From NCBI GenBank assembly GCA_028703095.1, contig JAQVNO010000007.1, positions 1 through 36,994 on the forward strand: a DNA stretch of 36,994 nt. Reading direction: 5' to 3'. The notes under the pieces were generated by a model that was not told the DNA's origin, did no database searches, and saw only the letters and a list, made by a program, of their open reading frames with translations. Shown here in pieces: positions 33,305-36,994 of this stretch. Position 1 is the first letter of the stretch, and each line of letters begins with the position of its first letter. A program made the position numbers and the translations under genes. The stretch is from Bacteroidales bacterium (GTDB lineage: Bacteria > Bacteroidota > Bacteroidia > Bacteroidales > WCHB1-69).

Positions 33305-36300
33305 ATGATTGTATATTTTCAAAAGAACAAATCTGTCTTTGTTGTAGAAACAGAAAAACTTTTTAACCCGGAAGAAAGTTCAAAATTAATATGGTTGTTT
33401 TCTAATGCAAAACAATTATCGGATACTACGATAAACGGAGTATTTATGGGTCCTCACCGTGAAATGATTACTCCGTGGAGTACAAATGCAGTGGAAATAA
33501 CCCAAAATATGGGTTTAAACGGGATTAAGCGTATCGAAGAATTGGTGCATGTTTTATCTCCTTTTCATGATATCGATGATATTTCTTATGCAAAAACAAT
33601 CTATGACCCTATGTTACAGCAAATATATCAAAATCCGAATCAAAGTATTTTTTATGTGGATATTCAGCCGGAACCTATCAGGTATATCGATGATATTAAA
33701 AAATACACCTTGGAAGAGGGATTGGCTTTAAGTGAAGAAGAAATTGTTTACTTGGAAAATTTATCTATTAAAATAAATAGAAAGCTAACTGATTCTGAAA
33801 TTTTCGGTTTCTCACAAGTAAATTCTGAACATTGTCGACATAAAATTTTTAATGGTATATATGTTATTGATGGACAAGAAAAAACATCTTCTTTATTTCA
33901 ATTAATTAAGAAAACTTCCAAGCAAAACCCCAACAGATTAGTATCTGCTTATAAAGACAATGTGGCGTTTGTAAATGGTCCGATAAGCGAGCAATTTGCG
34001 CCAAAAACTCACGATAAACCCGATTATTTTGAAACGAGAGAAATAGAAACTGTAATTTCCATTAAAGCAGAAACACATAATTTTCCCACTACCGTAGAGC
34101 CTTTTAACGGAGCCGCTACAGGTTCAGGGGGTGAAATTCGCGATCGTATAGCAGGAGGAATAGGCAGTTATCCTATGGCAGGAACGGCTGTTTATATGAC
34201 TTCCTATCCTCGTTTAGATGATAAAAGAACCTGGGAAAAAGCAAGTGTTCCACGGAACTGGTTGTATCAATCTCCCGAAAAAATATTAATCAAAGCGTCT
34301 AATGGAGCCAGTGATTTTGGGAATAAATTTGGGCAACCGCTTATCAACGGCTCTTTATTAACTTTCGAACATTCTGAAAATAATAAACAGTACGGATATG
34401 ATAAAGTTATCATGTTGGCAGGTGGAATCGGACATGCAAATAAAGCGTATGCATTAAAGAATACGCCGGAAATAGGAGATGCTATTGTGGTACTAGGTGG
34501 TGATAATTACAGAATAGGAATGGGGGGTGGTGCCGTTTCTTCGGTAGCAACCGGTGAGTTTTCTTCTTCTATTGAATTAAATGCTGTTCAACGATCGAAT
34601 CCGGAAATGCAAAAACGTGTCTATAACGCTATTCGTGCTATGGCTGAATCTGAAAATAATCCTATCGTTTCTTTACACGATCATGGTGCCGGTGGTCATC
34701 TGAATTGTTTATCCGAACTTCTTGAAGATATTGGTGGCAAGGTATCTATCGATAAATTACCGATCGGTGATAATACATTATCAGCAAAAGAAATTATCGG
34801 AAATGAGTCGCAGGAACGTATGGGGCTGTTAATTAAGTCTAAGGATGTTAATGTGTTAGAGTCTGTAGCGAAAAGAGAACGTGCTCCTATGTATGCGGTG
34901 GGTAATACAACAGGGGATTTTCGTTTGGTCTTTTCGCAAAAACAGATCAATCCCATAGATTTAGCGGTGCAAGATATGTTGGGAAATCCACCTAAAACAG
35001 TCATTCAAGACCAAACTGTCAACGAATGTTTTGTTGATATTCCGGAATTAAACGAGGATATAGAAGAAGTTTTAGAAAAAATATTACGTCTTGAATCCGT
35101 TGCGTGTAAAGATTGGTTGACGAATAAAGTCGATCGTTCCGTTACAGGTAAAGTGGCAAGACAACAATGTTGCGGCCCTTTGCAATTGCCATTAAGTAAC
35201 TTAGGGGCTGTAGCTATCGATTTTAAGGGAGAAAAAGGGATAGGCGTTTCTATAGGTCATGCGTCTATACCTGCTTTAATAAATCCTGCAAGTGGCTCCA
35301 TGCTTTCTATCGCCGAAGCTTTAACGAATATAGTTTGGGCACCTTTATCCGGAGGATTAGAGGCAGTTTCTTTAAGCGCCAATTGGATGTGGCCGTGTAA
35401 AAACAAAGGAGAAGATGCCCGTTTATATAAAGCCGTCGAAGCAGCGAGTGATTTTGCTTGTGCTCTGGGAATCAACATACCAACAGGAAAAGACTCTTTA
35501 TCAATGACGCAAAAATATCCAAACGGTGATGTTGTTTATTCTCCGGGTACTGTTATTATTTCAGGAGTAGCAGAAATAGAGGATGTGAAGAAAATTATTA
35601 CCCCTGTTCTAAAAGCAGAGAAGCATTCAGTGCTCTTATATATTGATTTTTCATCCGATAATTTGAAATTAGGAGGAAGTTGCTATGCTCAAATAAACAA
35701 TGTATTAGGTAACGATACACCTACTGTTAACCATCCATCTTACTTTAAAAAGGCATTTAATGGTATTCAACAATTAATCAGAGAAGAAAAAATCTTAGCC
35801 GGTCATGATATTTCTGCCGGTGGGATGATAACTGCTTTGTTGGAAATGTGTTTTGCTGAAACCAACATCAGTTTGGATGTAGATTTGTCTGTTTTTTCTG
35901 AATCAAACATTGAAAAAATTCTTTTTGCCGAAAATCCCGGTGTTTTGATTCAGCTTGAAAATAACAAAGAAGTATTTAATCGTTTGCGAGAACTTGGTAT
36001 AGCTTTCACTGAAATAGCTAAGGTGTCTACGGAGTTAAAGCAAGAGGTGAGATTGAAGCATAACAGTAAAACCTATACCTTTGATATAGATTATTATAGA
36101 AATGTTTGGTTTGAAACTTCTTATTTACTCGATTGTAAGCAGAGTGGAGAAAATAAAGCAAAAGAACGATTCGATTCCATTAAAAAGAATGTATTAAAGT
36201 ATACTTTTCCTTATTCGTTTAGTGGTGAAATGGAAGCGTGTAAGCGGAAAGTAAATGCAGCCATTCTTCGGGAACAAGGAACGAATGGGGATAGAGAAAT

Positions 36301-36994
36301 GGCGTATGCATTATATAAGTCAGGTTTTAATGTTAAAGATGTTCATATTAGCGATTTGATTGAAGGAAGAGAAGATTTAGCAGATATTTCCTTTTTGGTT
36401 TTCCCGGGAGGTTTTGCCAATTCCGATGTCTTGGGCTCTGCTAAAGGATGGGCGGGTGCTTTTATTTATAATGCAAAAGCAAATAAAGCATTGAAGGATT
36501 TTTACAAAAGAGACAATACGCTGAGTTTAGGGGTTTGTAACGGCTGTCAGTTGATGGTGGAATTGGGATTATTATATCCTTCCCATAAAGAATTTCCCCA
36601 CATGAAGCATAATGATACCCACAAATTTGAATCGGGATTTGTAAATGTAGATATCTTACCGACGAATGCAGTCATGTTATCGGGATTGGAAAATAGTAGT
36701 TTGGGAATTTGGATTGCTCATGGTGAAGGCAAATTTCATTTACCTTATGCAGAAGAAAACTATAGTATTCCCATGAAATATACCTACGCTTCTTACCCCG
36801 GGAATCCAAATGGTTCCAAGTATAATGCTGCCGCTATTTGCAGTGAAGACGGAAGGCATTTAGCCATGATGCCGCATTTGGAAAGAGCTGTTTTCCCTTG
36901 GCAATGGGCTCATTATCCTGCTGATAGAAAAATGGATGCCATTACTCCTTGGATGCATGCCTTTATTCAAGCTCGTAAATGGATTGAGAATAAA
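33305..36994 (+). CDS. purL: Phosphoribosylformylglycinamidine synthase (FGAM synthase), 3' end at window edge
   Basis: This large single-chain PurL converts FGAR, glutamine and ATP to FGAM, step four of purine synthesis. The frame runs 1230 codons from the ATG at 33305 to the last base of the window with no stop; homologues are of about this length, so only the stop and perhaps a residue or two are missing. Seen in order: an N-terminal PurS-like domain, a linker with F-S-Q-V-N-S-E-H-C-R-H-K, the first synthetase domain with A-E-T-H-N-F-P-T-T-V-E-P-F-N-G-A-A-T-G-S-G-G, D-H-G-A-G-G-H in its second part, the degenerate second half with T-G-K-D-S-L-S-M, and a class I glutaminase domain with nucleophile C1078 in G-V-C-N-G-C-Q and the H-x-E pair in A-H-G-E-G-K-F. 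This is the fused type, not the small PurL plus PurQ and PurS. Confidence 0.97.
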   Translation, partial: MIVYFQKNKSVFVVETEKLFNPEESSKLIWLFSNAKQLSDTTINGVFMGPHREMITPWSTNAVEITQNMGLNGIKRIEELVHVLSPFHDIDDISYAKTIYDPMLQQIYQNPNQSIFYVDIQPEPIRYIDDIKKYTLEEGLALSEEEIVYLENLSIKINRKLTDSEIFGFSQVNSEHCRHKIFNGIYVIDGQEKTSSLFQLIKKTSKQNPNRLVSAYKDNVAFVNGPISEQFAPKTHDKPDYFETREIETVISIKAETHNFPTTVEPFNGAATGSGGEIRDRIAGGIGSYPMAGTAVYMTSYPRLDDKRTWEKASVPRNWLYQSPEKILIKASNGASDFGNKFGQPLINGSLLTFEHSENNKQYGYDKVIMLAGGIGHANKAYALKNTPEIGDAIVVLGGDNYRIGMGGGAVSSVATGEFSSSIELNAVQRSNPEMQKRVYNAIRAMAESENNPIVSLHDHGAGGHLNCLSELLEDIGGKVSIDKLPIGDNTLSAKEIIGNESQERMGLLIKSKDVNVLESVAKRERAPMYAVGNTTGDFRLVFSQKQINPIDLAVQDMLGNPPKTVIQDQTVNECFVDIPELNEDIEEVLEKILRLESVACKDWLTNKVDRSVTGKVARQQCCGPLQLPLSNLGAVAIDFKGEKGIGVSIGHASIPALINPASGSMLSIAEALTNIVWAPLSGGLEAVSLSANWMWPCKNKGEDARLYKAVEAASDFACALGINIPTGKDSLSMTQKYPNGDVVYSPGTVIISGVAEIEDVKKIITPVLKAEKHSVLLYIDFSSDNLKLGGSCYAQINNVLGNDTPTVNHPSYFKKAFNGIQQLIREEKILAGHDISAGGMITALLEMCFAETNISLDVDLSVFSESNIEKILFAENPGVLIQLENNKEVFNRLRELGIAFTEIAKVSTELKQEVRLKHNSKTYTFDIDYYRNVWFETSYLLDCKQSGENKAKERFDSIKKNVLKYTFPYSFSGEMEACKRKVNAAILREQGTNGDREMAYALYKSGFNVKDVHISDLIEGREDLADISFLVFPGGFANSDVLGSAKGWAGAFIYNAKANKALKDFYKRDNTLSLGVCNGCQLMVELGLLYPSHKEFPHMKHNDTHKFESGFVNVDILPTNAVMLSGLENSSLGIWIAHGEGKFHLPYAEENYSIPMKYTYASYPGNPNGSKYNAAAICSEDGRHLAMMPHLERAVFPWQWAHYPADRKMDAITPWMHAFIQARKWIENK

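Noticed and set aside
33549-33731. Short open frame inside purL in another frame
   Set aside because: Lies wholly within the intact purL frame, which has recognisable motifs throughout.
1-36994. CRISPR arrays, tRNA or rRNA genes, insertion sequences, prophage, toxin-antitoxin or defence genes
   Set aside because: None was recognisable on either strand; the gaps are short and the genes are accounted for.

Overview
The window is a low-GC chromosomal segment from a member of the Bacteroidota, quite possibly Bacteroidales. Four things point there: type IX secretion (T9SS) C-terminal sorting domains on three secreted proteins; a TonB-dependent receptor with an N-terminal carboxypeptidase-regulatory-like domain; promoter -7 boxes of the Bacteroidetes form TAnnTTTG ahead of most transcription units; and near absence of Shine-Dalgarno sequences. 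The str operon also lacks tuf, as is usual in this phylum. Genus and species cannot be read from the window.

Region 1 (1-7351, + strand) is a cell-envelope locus. It begins with the 3' part of a large secreted protein made of seven cadherin-like beta-sandwich repeats, followed by a strong hairpin terminator. A promoter then leads into a three-gene unit: a secreted PCMD-like protein with two of the same repeats, a TonB-dependent outer-membrane receptor, and a second short PCMD-like protein. All three secreted proteins end in T9SS sorting domains. The set looks like a surface binding-and-uptake system of unknown substrate and is the least understood part of the window.

Region 2 (7359-13453) is mixed metabolism and maturation. 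On the minus strand a YqhD-type alcohol dehydrogenase overlaps a PhnP-like metallo-beta-lactamase-fold hydrolase. Divergent from them, across a 179-nt control region with two opposed promoters and two dyads, runs a cupin - ccsB - ccsA unit (the last two for system II cytochrome c assembly). Convergent with ccsA lies a cca - coaE pair (tRNA CCA addition; last step of coenzyme A synthesis).

Region 3 (13843-31998) is one uninterrupted translation superoperon of 33 genes: rpsL-rpsG-fusA, then the S10, spc and alpha operons joined end to end, with secY, map, infA, rpmJ and rpoA in place and a clear intrinsic terminator after rplQ. It supplies about half of the ribosomal proteins together with the translocase channel, methionine aminopeptidase, IF-1, EF-G and the RNA polymerase alpha subunit.

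Region 4 (32000-36994) holds two nucleotide genes with their own promoters: prs (PRPP synthetase), preceded by three inverted repeats, and purL (FGAM synthase), which runs off the window end, probably only a codon or so short of its stop. PRPP from Prs feeds the purine pathway in which PurL acts. Most of the window is ordinary housekeeping DNA. No tRNA, rRNA, CRISPR array, insertion sequence or prophage gene was seen. I found no clear-cut undescribed system; the best candidate is the Region 1 surface locus.
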